A DNA stretch of 28,356 nt, from NCBI GenBank assembly GCA_003695015.1, contig RFJD01000389.1, forward strand, positions 1-28,356. The letters run 5' to 3'. This DNA is from Verrucomicrobiota bacterium. GTDB lineage: Bacteria; Verrucomicrobiota; Verrucomicrobiia; Limisphaerales; J093. How positions within the stretch are numbered: position 1 is the stretch's first letter; the number at the start of each line of letters is the position of its first letter. Shown here piece after piece: positions 1-6,643 of the stretch. Both the position numbers and the translations under genes were made by a program. Below the pieces are notes generated by a model. The model was not told the origin of the DNA. It searched no databases and worked only from the letters and a program-made list of their open reading frames with translations.

Positions 1-1946
1 CCCAGCCGCGCCAGAATGGTGTCCACGTCGAAGACGCACCCACCCCAAGTCCCGCCGCTGACCGCTTGGAGCGCGGCCCACAAGCGCGTGTCCGCCGGCA
101 GATCGGGCCGGGGGCGCAGCTCCGGATGCGGTGGCCGGGCGGCCAGGCGACGCGCGCCTTCGGCCGGATCGAACCGTTCCGCGCCTTCGCCCACCAGATC
201 GACGCGGCCCTCCAACCGCCGGCAGTCAATCTCGATCCGGATTCGATCGCCATCGCGCACCCGGCCAACGGGCCCGCCGGCCAGGGCTTCCGGGCCGACG
301 TGGCCGATGCAGGCGCCGGTGGACACCCCGGAAAAACGGGCGTCGGTCACAAGGGCCACCTGCCGCCCCCAAGGCAAATGCTTCAACGCGGAGGTCAACT
401 GGTACGTCTCCTCCATCCCCGTCCCCAACGGCCCGCAGCCGATCAACACCAGCACATCGCCCGGCCGGACCTGCCCGGCCTTGATGGCCGCCATGGCCGC
501 GGGTTCGCTGGTGAACACCCGGGCCGGGCCTTCGAGACGATAAACCCCGTCGGCATCGAGCAGCGCCGGATCGATGGCCGTGCTTTTCACCACCGAACCT
601 TCCGGAGCGAGGTTGCCCAGCGGGAACGTCACCGTCGGCGTCAGCCCGCGGGCGCGGGCCCTTTCGGGTGGCAAAATGACGTCGTCCGGATCCACCCCGT
701 CGGCTTCGCGCAACCATTCCCGGCAAAGACGCCGGCGTTCGCTCCCCTGCCAGGCATCGAGGGCCTCGTTCCACGTGCAACCGGCCGCGGTGAGGGCCGA
801 ACCATCCACCAGTCCCAGCTCGCGCAAGTGCCACATGACCTCCGGCACGCCGCCGGCCAGGAAAACCCGCACCGTCGGGTGGCCGGTGGGGCCGTTGGGC
901 AGGACGTCCACCAAACGCGGCACGGCGCGGTTGATCCCGGCCCAGTCATGGACCGTCGGCCGCGGCAACCCGGCCGCGTGGGCCACCGCCGGCAGGTGGA
1001 GCAGAAGATTGGTCGAACCGCCGAAAGCGGCGTGGACGGCCATGGCGTTGCGGATGGCCGCCGGGGTGAGGATCCGGTTCGTGCCCGGCCCGGACCGGAT
1101 GCGGCTTTCCAACGCGCGCGCCGAGCGCACCGCCGCTTCCTCCCAGATGGGCTCGCCCGAGGGGGCGAGGGCCGTGTGAGGCAACGCCAACCCCAGGGCT
1201 TCCGCCACCACCTGCGAAGTCGCCGCCGTGCCCAGAAACTGGCAACCGCCGCCGGGCGATGCGCAGGCCCGACAGCCCAATTCCGCCGCCTCTTCCAACG
1301 TGATGAGCCCGTGGGCAAAGCGCGCCCCGAGCGTCTGCACCGCGCCGGCGTCCTCGCCGAGTTCGGGAGGCAGCGTGACGCCGCCGGGCACCAGCACCGA
1401 CGGCAGTTCCCCCGCCCCGGCCAGGGCCATCATCATGGCCGGCAGGCCCTTGTCGCAGGTCGCCACCCCCAGCACCCCGCGCCGGGTAGGCAGCGAGCGG
1501 ATCAACCGTCGCAACACCTGCGCCGCGTCATTGCGGTACGGCAGCGAATCCATCATGCCCGGCGTGCCTTGGGTGCGGCCGTCGCACGGGTCGGACACGA
1601 AGCCCGCAAACGGAATGCCCCCCAGGTGCCGCACCTCCCGCGCCGCCGCCGCCACCAGCCGGTCGATCTCGAAATGCCCGGTGTGATAGCCCAGGGCGAT
1701 CGGCCGCCCGTCCGGCTCGCGCAGGCCGCCCTGGGTGCTGAGGATGAGCACTTCCGGCCGGCCCAACTCCTCGGGCGTCCACCCCATCCCGGCGTCCTGG
1801 GTCCAGCCGAACACATCGCCGCTCGGCCGTTCCCGCAACATCCCGGCGGTCAACGGCAAACGCCCGGACGGCCCCGGCGCGCGGGTGCGCGGCCGGCACC
1901 AATCCGGCCGGCAGGGCTCGAAAAGACGGGAAACCTCGCCGTTCAT
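1..1946 (-). CDS. yjhG: D-xylonate dehydratase, YjhG/YagF family (IlvD/EDD superfamily), 3' end cut by window
   Basis: Reading down from ATG at 1946, an uninterrupted frame of 648 codons runs off the window. It closely resembles E. coli YjhG (655 aa, recalled, not aligned by machine) over its whole length. Shared stretches include PCDGRTQGT (residues 120-128), ATCDKGLPA (162-170), CRACASPGGGCQFLGT (225-240), AFGGSTNLLLH and the terminal SGGTWGGC. C121, C164 and the C225/C228/C235 group are the expected Fe-S/metal-site cysteines of IlvD/EDD dehydratases. Only about ten C-terminal residues should be missing. The family dehydrates D-xylonate to 2-keto-3-deoxy-D-xylonate in non-phosphorylative pentose catabolism (known); use on another sugar acid is possible. 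The ATG at 1946 matches the E. coli N-terminus in length. It is divergent from ffh; no clear promoter or ribosome site is visible. Confidence 0.93.
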   Translation of the reverse strand, partial: MNGEVSRLFEPCRPDWCRPRTRAPGPSGRLPLTAGMLRERPSGDVFGWTQDAGMGWTPEELGRPEVLILSTQGGLREPDGRPIALGYHTGHFEIDRLVAAAAREVRHLGGIPFAGFVSDPCDGRTQGTPGMMDSLPYRNDAAQVLRRLIRSLPTRRGVLGVATCDKGLPAMMMALAGAGELPSVLVPGGVTLPPELGEDAGAVQTLGARFAHGLITLEEAAELGCRACASPGGGCQFLGTAATSQVVAEALGLALPHTALAPSGEPIWEEAAVRSARALESRIRSGPGTNRILTPAAIRNAMAVHAAFGGSTNLLLHLPAVAHAAGLPRPTVHDWAGINRAVPRLVDVLPNGPTGHPTVRVFLAGGVPEVMWHLRELGLVDGSALTAAGCTWNEALDAWQGSERRRLCREWLREADGVDPDDVILPPERARARGLTPTVTFPLGNLAPEGSVVKSTAIDPALLDADGVYRLEGPARVFTSEPAAMAAIKAGQVRPGDVLVLIGCGPLGTGMEETYQLTSALKHLPWGRQVALVTDARFSGVSTGACIGHVGPEALAGGPVGRVRDGDRIRIEIDCRRLEGRVDLVGEGAERFDPAEGARRLAARPPHPELRPRPDLPADTRLWAALQAVSGGTWGGCVFDVDTILARL

Positions 1947-2044
1947 GGCGGCCCGAGCTTGCCGGCCGCGGCGTCATCGCGCACGTCCAAAGCGCCCCGA
2001 ACCGCCGGGAAACGAGGCCGGTTCGCCGCCGGGCGGGTGTGTCC

Positions 2045-2074
2045 TTGCCACCGGCATGAGCCCCGGCCTAACTT
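2045..2074 (+). promoter_or_regulatory. Putative ffh promoter, leaderless geometry
   Basis: TTGCCA (2045-2050) lies 18 bp before TAACTT (2069-2074), or 17 bp before CTAACT. The -10 box ends only five nucleotides before the ffh ATG at 2080, so transcription should begin at or next to the start codon. There is no Shine-Dalgarno sequence. Inference from spacing and consensus only. Confidence 0.5.
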
Positions 2075-2079
2075 GCGGC

Positions 2080-3465
2080 ATGTTCGATGCTCTGAGCAGC
2101 AAACTGCAGGACGTCTTCCGCAACTTGCGGGGCCTGGGCCGCATCACCGAAGACAACATCGCCGAGGCCCTGCAGGAGGTCCGGACGGCCTTGCTCGAGG
2201 CCGACGTCCACTACCAGGTGGCCCGCGACTTCATCGAGCGGGTCAAGCAACAGGCGTTGGGCACCGAGGTCATCCGGACCGTCCAGCCCGGCCAGCAAAT
2301 CGTCAAAATCATCCACGACGAGCTGGTCCGGCTGTTGGGCGAAGGCCATGCCGGGTTGAACCTTTCGGGCCAGCCCGCCTGCATTCTGCTGGTGGGGTTG
2401 CACGGCTCGGGCAAGACCACCTCGACCGGCAAGCTGGCCCGCCTGCTCCAGCGGCAGGGACGCGCCCCGTTGCTGGTGGGCGCCGATGTTTACCGTCCCG
2501 CGGCCATGGACCAATTGGCCACCCTCGGCCGCCAGTTGAACCTCCCGGTCTTCATCCGCCCCGGCGAAAAAGACGTGCTGGCCATCGCCCGTGACGCCCT
2601 CAAGGAAGCCAAGGCCACCCACCGGAACGTGTTGTTGTTCGACACCGCCGGCCGGCTGCAGATCGACGAACCGCTCGTCCAGGAACTCGTGCGCCTGCGC
2701 GACGCGGTCCGCCCCTCCGAAATCCTCCTGGTCCTGGATGCCGCCACCGGCCAGGAAGCCGTCAACGTCGCCACCCATTTCGACCAGGCCCTGGGCATCA
2801 CCGGCGCCGTGCTCACCAAGCTCGACGGCGATGCCCGCGGCGGGGCGGCTCTCAGCTTCCGCAGCGTGGTGGGCAAGCCCATCAAGTTCATGGGCGTCGG
2901 CGAAAAGCTCGAAGACTTCGAACCCTTCCACGCCGAGCGCATGGCCCAGCGGATCCTGGGCATGGGCGACGTGGTCTCGCTGGTGGAAAAGGCCGCCGAG
3001 ACGATCGACGAAGAGGAAGCCCGCCGCCTCGAGGCCAAGATGCGCAAGGGGGAGTTCACCCTCGAGGACTTCCTGGCGCAACTGCGGCAAATGAAGAAGA
3101 TGGGCCCGCTGGAGTCGCTGGTGGGCCTGCTGCCCGGCGGCGCCGAGGCCATCAAGGGCGCCGACCTCTCCCGCGGCGAAAAGGAATTCCGCCGCATGGA
3201 GGCCATCATCTGCGCCATGACGCCTCAGGAACGGCGCAATCCACGCATCCTCAACGCCCGCCGGCGCATCCGGATCGCCAAAGGCAGCGGTGTCAGGGTG
3301 GCGGACGTCAACAACCTCCTCAAGCGCTTCGCCCAGATGCAGGCCATGATGAAGAAGATGGGCCGCCTGCAGAAAATGCTCGGCAAGATGGGCGGCGGGT
3401 TGCCCGGTGGCTTGGGCGCGTTGGGCAGCCTGCCCAAAGGCAAACTGCCGCGACGCCTCCGATAG
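2080..3465 (+). CDS. ffh: Signal recognition particle protein Ffh (SRP54 GTPase)
   Basis: 461 aa, the usual Ffh length. The N-terminal helical bundle (about 1-88, MFDALSSKL start) is followed by the SRP GTPase domain: G1 GLHGSGKTT (106-114), DVYRPAA (136-142), G3 DTAGR (188-192) and G4 TKLDG (246-250). The methionine-rich M domain follows (from about 330), with clusters such as MQAMMKKMGRLQKMLGKMGG near the C-terminus. Ffh binds signal sequences of nascent membrane and secreted proteins together with SRP RNA and delivers ribosomes to FtsY (known). The frame is open far upstream, but the family N-terminus and the promoter position fix the start at 2080. An in-frame ATG at 2056 would add eight unlike residues. 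Convergent with the NYN gene, 47 bp apart. Confidence 0.97.
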   Translation: MFDALSSKLQDVFRNLRGLGRITEDNIAEALQEVRTALLEADVHYQVARDFIERVKQQALGTEVIRTVQPGQQIVKIIHDELVRLLGEGHAGLNLSGQPACILLVGLHGSGKTTSTGKLARLLQRQGRAPLLVGADVYRPAAMDQLATLGRQLNLPVFIRPGEKDVLAIARDALKEAKATHRNVLLFDTAGRLQIDEPLVQELVRLRDAVRPSEILLVLDAATGQEAVNVATHFDQALGITGAVLTKLDGDARGGAALSFRSVVGKPIKFMGVGEKLEDFEPFHAERMAQRILGMGDVVSLVEKAAETIDEEEARRLEAKMRKGEFTLEDFLAQLRQMKKMGPLESLVGLLPGGAEAIKGADLSRGEKEFRRMEAIICAMTPQERRNPRILNARRRIRIAKGSGVRVADVNNLLKRFAQMQAMMKKMGRLQKMLGKMGGGLPGGLGALGSLPKGKLPRRLR

Positions 3466-3512
3466 GCGCCGCCGCCACCGTGGCAAATGCTTCCCCACGC
3501 CGCCCGGCCGGC

Positions 3513-4262
3513 CTAGCCGAGATCGCCGTTCTCCCCGCCACCGTTCTCCCGGCCGCCGTTGTCCCGGCCGCCGTTCTCGCGTGACGTCGCGTCCGTGTTG
3601 TTGCCGGACCGGCCGCCGTCCATGAACAGGCCGCCAATGATCGGATCGGCCGGGTCCGCCTCATCGACGATCCGGTTCATCCAAAGCGGGAAGTTGGCCG
3701 CCTCCATCAGTTGGATCGAACTGACCGTCTCGCGGTGGTTGCCAAAGTCGTCCTCCCAACGGACATCCCAGCCGAGGACCATCACCGGAACGCCCAGCGC
3801 GTTGAGCTTGCGCGCCAGCGGCACGAAGTCCGAGTCGCCCGCGACCAGCGCGACCAGGTCGCACATGCCTTGGGCGGCGGCCTCATAGGCTTCCAAGGCG
3901 AGCCAGACTTCGATCCCCTTCTCCTTGTCCACGTTGGGCAGGTAATGCGGTGTCACCCCCTCGCTGATGAGGACGTCCTCGAAGGCGCGCTCGACGAAGA
4001 GCAGGTCCCGCTCTTGGGCCTGGCGCGCCCAGTAGCGGGCCCGGAAGTAGTGGGAGCCGGTCACGGCGACCTCCCCGCGGCTCACCCCCATGGCCTCGGC
4101 CACCCGGTGGCGGATGAACTCGTGCAGGCCACGGATGGAAAGGCGTTGCCGCCGCGGATGGCCGTACCGGTAGTACAGGCTCACATGGCTGAAGAAATTG
4201 CCGTCGTAGTAAATGCCAACTCGCAGCAAATCCGGGTTTCTCGCTGTCAACACACCGTTCAT
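3513..4262 (-). CDS. NYN domain protein (LabA/DUF88-like, PIN-fold putative RNase)
   Basis: 249 aa from ATG at 4262. The NYN fold signature is clear: VGIYYDGNFF near residue 15, with the first acidic residue in YDGN; then KEKGIEVWLALEAYEAAAQG, and LVALVAGDSDFVPLARKLNALG, whose GDSD supplies the second acidic cluster. This is the arrangement of LabA-like/DUF88 metal-dependent nucleases (known for the fold); the substrate is unknown. The C-terminal tail is a low-complexity run of R/G-E/D-N-G-G units ending NGDLG, probably disordered. The frame is open 28 codons further upstream (to 4346), but family similarity begins at MNGVLTARNPDLLRVGIYY. Its upstream region contains a promoter, a structured RNA and a terminator on the same strand (4355-4540), so it may be attenuated. 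Convergent with ffh. Confidence 0.88.
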   Translation of the reverse strand: MNGVLTARNPDLLRVGIYYDGNFFSHVSLYYRYGHPRRQRLSIRGLHEFIRHRVAEAMGVSRGEVAVTGSHYFRARYWARQAQERDLLFVERAFEDVLISEGVTPHYLPNVDKEKGIEVWLALEAYEAAAQGMCDLVALVAGDSDFVPLARKLNALGVPVMVLGWDVRWEDDFGNHRETVSSIQLMEAANFPLWMNRIVDEADPADPIIGGLFMDGGRSGNNTDATSRENGGRDNGGRENGGGENGDLG

Positions 4263-4354
4263 GGGCTTCGTTTCAATGCTCGATGTCCGTTCTTCAGGTC
4301 GCGCACCGGCGGTGGCCGTCCGCACCAACGGGTCGGGACCATCCACCGGCGATG

Positions 4355-4432
4355 AAAAAAAAGATCCGGGTGCCAGACGCCAAGGAGGAGGGGGTGGGGA
4401 ACCCGCTGAAGAAACGTACTGACACCCGGATC
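4355..4432 (-). terminator. Intrinsic terminator with long stem and T8
   Basis: On the minus strand GATCCGGGTG (4432-4423) pairs perfectly with CACCCGGATC (4372-4363). The stem continues through a T-G wobble, CAG/CTG and, past a one-base bulge, ACG/CGT, for about 17 bp in all. It is followed at once by eight T (4362-4355). The 35-nt loop is unusually large and C/T-rich. It lies between a strong promoter and the NYN gene. Confidence 0.82.
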
Positions 4433-4508
4433 AAATCCGTTCTGGCTCACCTGCCAAAGAGCCGGGAGCAGGTTCCATTCTCGGAAACGCTCCTTCGCAT
4501 CAACACGT
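4355..4508 (-). ncRNA. Candidate structured RNA (sRNA or attenuator leader), own promoter and terminator
   Basis: No credible protein gene lies here, but on the minus strand a consensus promoter (4513-4540) is followed by three foldable segments and an intrinsic terminator. Hairpin A: GGAGC (4493-4489) with GCTCC (4469-4465), inner TTCC/GGAA, loop GAGAAT. Hairpin B: GGCTC (4463-4459) with GAGCC (4448-4444). Hairpin C: CGGAT (4439-4435), loop TTG, ATCCG (4431-4427), which overlaps the 5' arm of the terminator. The terminator stem carries a 35-nt pyrimidine-rich loop (4414-4380) containing CCTCCTT. The predicted product is about 150 nt. It does not show the conserved apical loop of SRP RNA, nor 5'/3' end pairing like 6S RNA or tmRNA. 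The NYN start is 92 nt beyond the T-run, so a riboswitch or attenuator is the alternative. I do not recognise the family. Confidence 0.6.
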
Positions 4509-4512
4509 CTTC

Positions 4513-4540
4513 ATGCTAGCGCCCGGCCCCGGACTGTCAA
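4513..4540 (-). promoter_or_regulatory. Strong sigma-70-like promoter (minus strand) for the structured RNA
   Basis: A perfect -35 TTGACA (4540-4535), a 16-bp spacer and a -10 TAGCAT (4518-4513) predict a start near 4508-4506. The -35 and the following TCCGGGGC are the same as in the tRNA-Ala promoter at 14190-14218, which suggests a stable-RNA promoter class. Confidence 0.7.
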
Positions 4541-4603
4541 GCCCTTGACGAACCGTTTTTCGCGGCATCACCAAGAAGGTGCCACGGGCTCCATGGGTTG
4601 CGG

Positions 4604-4680
4604 CCATTTTGCCTGCCCTGCCTTGCGGTGTGGCCATCCTGGCGGCAGGGGAGGAAGGCAGGCTGGAAGCCTGTGCCACA
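4604..4680. repeat. Palindromic intergenic repeat (GGCTGGAAGCC type)
   Basis: This stretch between the RNA promoter and the methyltransferase gene has nested inverted repeats: TGTGGC (4629-4634) with GCCACA (4675-4680), GCCTGCC near 4613 with GGCAGGC near 4657, and the small palindrome GGCTGGAAGCC. From memory, elements reading 'caggctggaagcctg' are dispersed in verrucomicrobial intergenic regions; this cannot be tested with one window. No protein or RNA gene is seen between 4541 and 4717. Confidence 0.45.
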
Positions 4681-4717
4681 ATGCGGTTCGGGCTGTCCGG
4701 GTACCGGCTGATCCGGG

Positions 4718-5422
4718 CTACCCGAGCCGGCGCAGAAGCACCGCGCAGTTCCACGCCAGGAACTCCCGCAACCCCGGCACCCGCATCAACCAGGAGCATT
4801 CCGGGTAGTAGCGGGGCGCCACCGCCACGATCCCGACCCCCGGCAGGCGGCGCAGACGGCGCAAGGTCGGTCCGATGTGGACGGGGAACAGGTTCCGAAA
4901 CGGCTCCAGCCGCCGGGGCCGCCGAATCAACCGGTCCCAAAGCCACGGTCCCAGCCGCGGACCGAAGTACTGAAAGGGGGAAAAGTCATGGCCGCCCCAC
5001 GGGGAAAACCAGTTGGTCCAACTCAAGTAAAACCAGCCTTCAGGGGTCAGCAGTTCCGGGATGGCTCGCAGCAACCGGTCGGGGTGCGCCAAGTGCTCGA
5101 GCACGTTGGAACAAATCACCAAGTCGTGCCGGTCCAGCGAGGCGAGGTCGTCCCGATCGATATCGATCGCGGTGAACCGGCTGCGGACCGGCCCTTCCGG
5201 CAGCCAGTTGGCGGCATCGGCGAACCGGACCTCGCACCCCCGCTCCAGCAGGAGCCGGCCGAAAACGCCCGTCCCGCACCCCAGGTCGAGCACCCGGGTT
5301 GGCGGCCCCACCCTCACCCCGTGACGTTCCAGCCAAGCCAGCGCGTCCTCCGCCTGCAACCGGTAGAACGCCTCGTCCGGTCCGTGGCGACGGTGATGGC
5401 GGATGAGGCGAAAGAGGATCAC
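4718..5422 (-). CDS. Class I SAM-dependent methyltransferase
   Basis: 234 aa from a GTG at 5422, whose GTGA overlaps the stop of the glycosyltransferase by four bases, so the two are translationally coupled. Motif I, VLDLGCGTG, is at residues 44-52. An acidic residue follows strand 2 in VRFADAANW, and DLVICSNVLEHLAHPDRLL is the typical motif IV/post region of Methyltransf_11/23 enzymes. The C-terminal half is rich in W, R and P (LSWTNWFSPWGGHDFSPF). The substrate cannot be named; its partner being a GT4 enzyme suggests methylation of a glycan or lipid-linked sugar (inference). The frame is open far upstream, but that part is antisense-like and overlaps the glycosyltransferase. Confidence 0.85.
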   Translation of the reverse strand: MILFRLIRHHRRHGPDEAFYRLQAEDALAWLERHGVRVGPPTRVLDLGCGTGVFGRLLLERGCEVRFADAANWLPEGPVRSRFTAIDIDRDDLASLDRHDLVICSNVLEHLAHPDRLLRAIPELLTPEGWFYLSWTNWFSPWGGHDFSPFQYFGPRLGPWLWDRLIRRPRRLEPFRNLFPVHIGPTLRRLRRLPGVGIVAVAPRYYPECSWLMRVPGLREFLAWNCAVLLRRLG

Positions 5423-6570
5423 GCCGGTTCCCGGGTTGGGCCGACCGGCCGGGCCGGCCGCGGTTGGGGGTCCGGTTCGCCCGCGGCCATGCGTTCCAGC
5501 CAATCGCAGGCCACCGGCAGCACGGCGTCCCAGTGATACAATGCCGCCCGGCGCCATGCCTGGCGGCGCAGGCGCTGGTACCGGGCATCGTCCGTCAACA
5601 ACGAGGCCACCGCGTCGGCCAAAGATTCCGGGGTTTCCTCCCGGCTCACCAGACCGGTTTCGTCGTGCAGGGTGGACTCGGTCAACCCCGGTGCGGGATA
5701 GACCACCGCCGGCGTGCCCATGGCGTTGGCCTCGATGACGTTCAACCCCCACCCCTCGCGCAGGGAGGTGTGCAAGAGCAGATGGGCCCGCCGCAGCACG
5801 GCATCCTTCTCCGCCTCCGGCAGCAGCCCGGTGAACCGCACCACCGGCCGCAGCCCGAGCCGGTCGGTCTCCTCCTGCAAGTGAGGCTCGTCCGCCCCGG
5901 CGCCGACGATGGTCAACTCGAGCCGAACCCCGCGATCCAGCAGGCAGCGACAGGCGCGCAGCACCTGATCGACGCGTTTGTTTGGCTGGAGTCGGGAAAC
6001 CACCGCCAACCGCAGCGGCTGGCCGATCGGCTTCGGATCCAGCTCCGGCAGTGGCCGGGTGTGCACGCCGTAGGGGATGAGGTAGATCCGCCGCACCCCC
6101 AGCTCCTCGAGCATCCGGCGGGTGGATTGGGAGGCCGTCCAGAACGGCACCCGACGGTAGAGCCGGATCACCCGCCGTTCCTGCCACTGGCCAAACCGGG
6201 CCGTGAATCCGCGATAAAAGGCGAACCAGATCGGCCCCAGCACCTCGTGGATGTAGGCCACCGTCCGCACACCGGACCACCACGGGGCGAACCACGGCAG
6301 GCCGTGATGCTGATCGATCACCAAGTCGAATCGCGGCTGCCGGCGGTACCACTTCCACGCCGCGAAAACGGCCCCGAGCTTCGTGCCCGCGCGGTGAATG
6401 TGCAGCCCCCCGAGATCCTCGTGCGGCGCGCCCCCCTCGAACGCGTAGGCGAACCAGTGCACCTCGTGACCCCGCTCCCTGAGGGCGCGCAGGTAGCCTT
6501 CGGTGACCCGTTCCGCCCCGCCGGCAAAGGGATTCTTCGGGTCCCGCCAGTTGAGCATCAGGAAGCGCAT
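5419..6570 (-). CDS. GT4-family glycosyltransferase (GT-B fold)
   Basis: 383 aa starting MRFLMLNWRDPKNPFAGGAE at 6570. GGAER (17-21) is the usual N-terminal loop of GT4 enzymes. The second Rossmann domain opens with RLAVVSRLQPNKRVDQVL (187-204). The nucleotide-sugar E-x7-E motif is E272-GWGLNVI-E280, followed by ANAMGTPAVVYPAPGLTE. No membrane segment is seen, so a cytosolic or membrane-peripheral enzyme is likely. The donor and acceptor are unknown; cell-surface polysaccharide or lipid glycosylation is the normal role of such genes. It overlaps the downstream methyltransferase and lies 73 bp after trpB, from which it may be co-transcribed. An upstream in-frame start at 6624 would add 18 residues without family similarity. 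Confidence 0.9.
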   Translation of the reverse strand: MRFLMLNWRDPKNPFAGGAERVTEGYLRALRERGHEVHWFAYAFEGGAPHEDLGGLHIHRAGTKLGAVFAAWKWYRRQPRFDLVIDQHHGLPWFAPWWSGVRTVAYIHEVLGPIWFAFYRGFTARFGQWQERRVIRLYRRVPFWTASQSTRRMLEELGVRRIYLIPYGVHTRPLPELDPKPIGQPLRLAVVSRLQPNKRVDQVLRACRCLLDRGVRLELTIVGAGADEPHLQEETDRLGLRPVVRFTGLLPEAEKDAVLRRAHLLLHTSLREGWGLNVIEANAMGTPAVVYPAPGLTESTLHDETGLVSREETPESLADAVASLLTDDARYQRLRRQAWRRAALYHWDAVLPVACDWLERMAAGEPDPQPRPARPVGPTREPA

Positions 6571-6643
6571 GGGGCGCCCCGCCCCCTGCCCCGTCGCCTT
6601 CGAGTCCGGTTCGCCGGAACGCATGGCGCCTTGGCCGGCCGGG

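Noticed and set aside
66..2594. 842-codon plus-strand open frame
   Set aside because: Antisense to the YjhG-type dehydratase and out of frame with ffh; its Arg/Pro/Gly/His-rich translation has no family motif. It is a GC-rich shadow.
3527..3590. Short tandem repeat that might be a CRISPR or minisatellite
   Set aside because: It is in frame within the NYN gene, with units of about 15 bp and no spacers.
4355..4508. SRP RNA (ffs) because ffh is close
   Set aside because: The conserved GGAAG...AGCAGCC apical region of SRP RNA is absent.
4352..4519. Plus-strand frame starting MKKKIRVPDAKEE
   Set aside because: It lies exactly opposite the terminator and structured RNA, has mixed codon use unlike its neighbours and no family similarity. 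The A-run that encodes its lysines is the terminator T-run.
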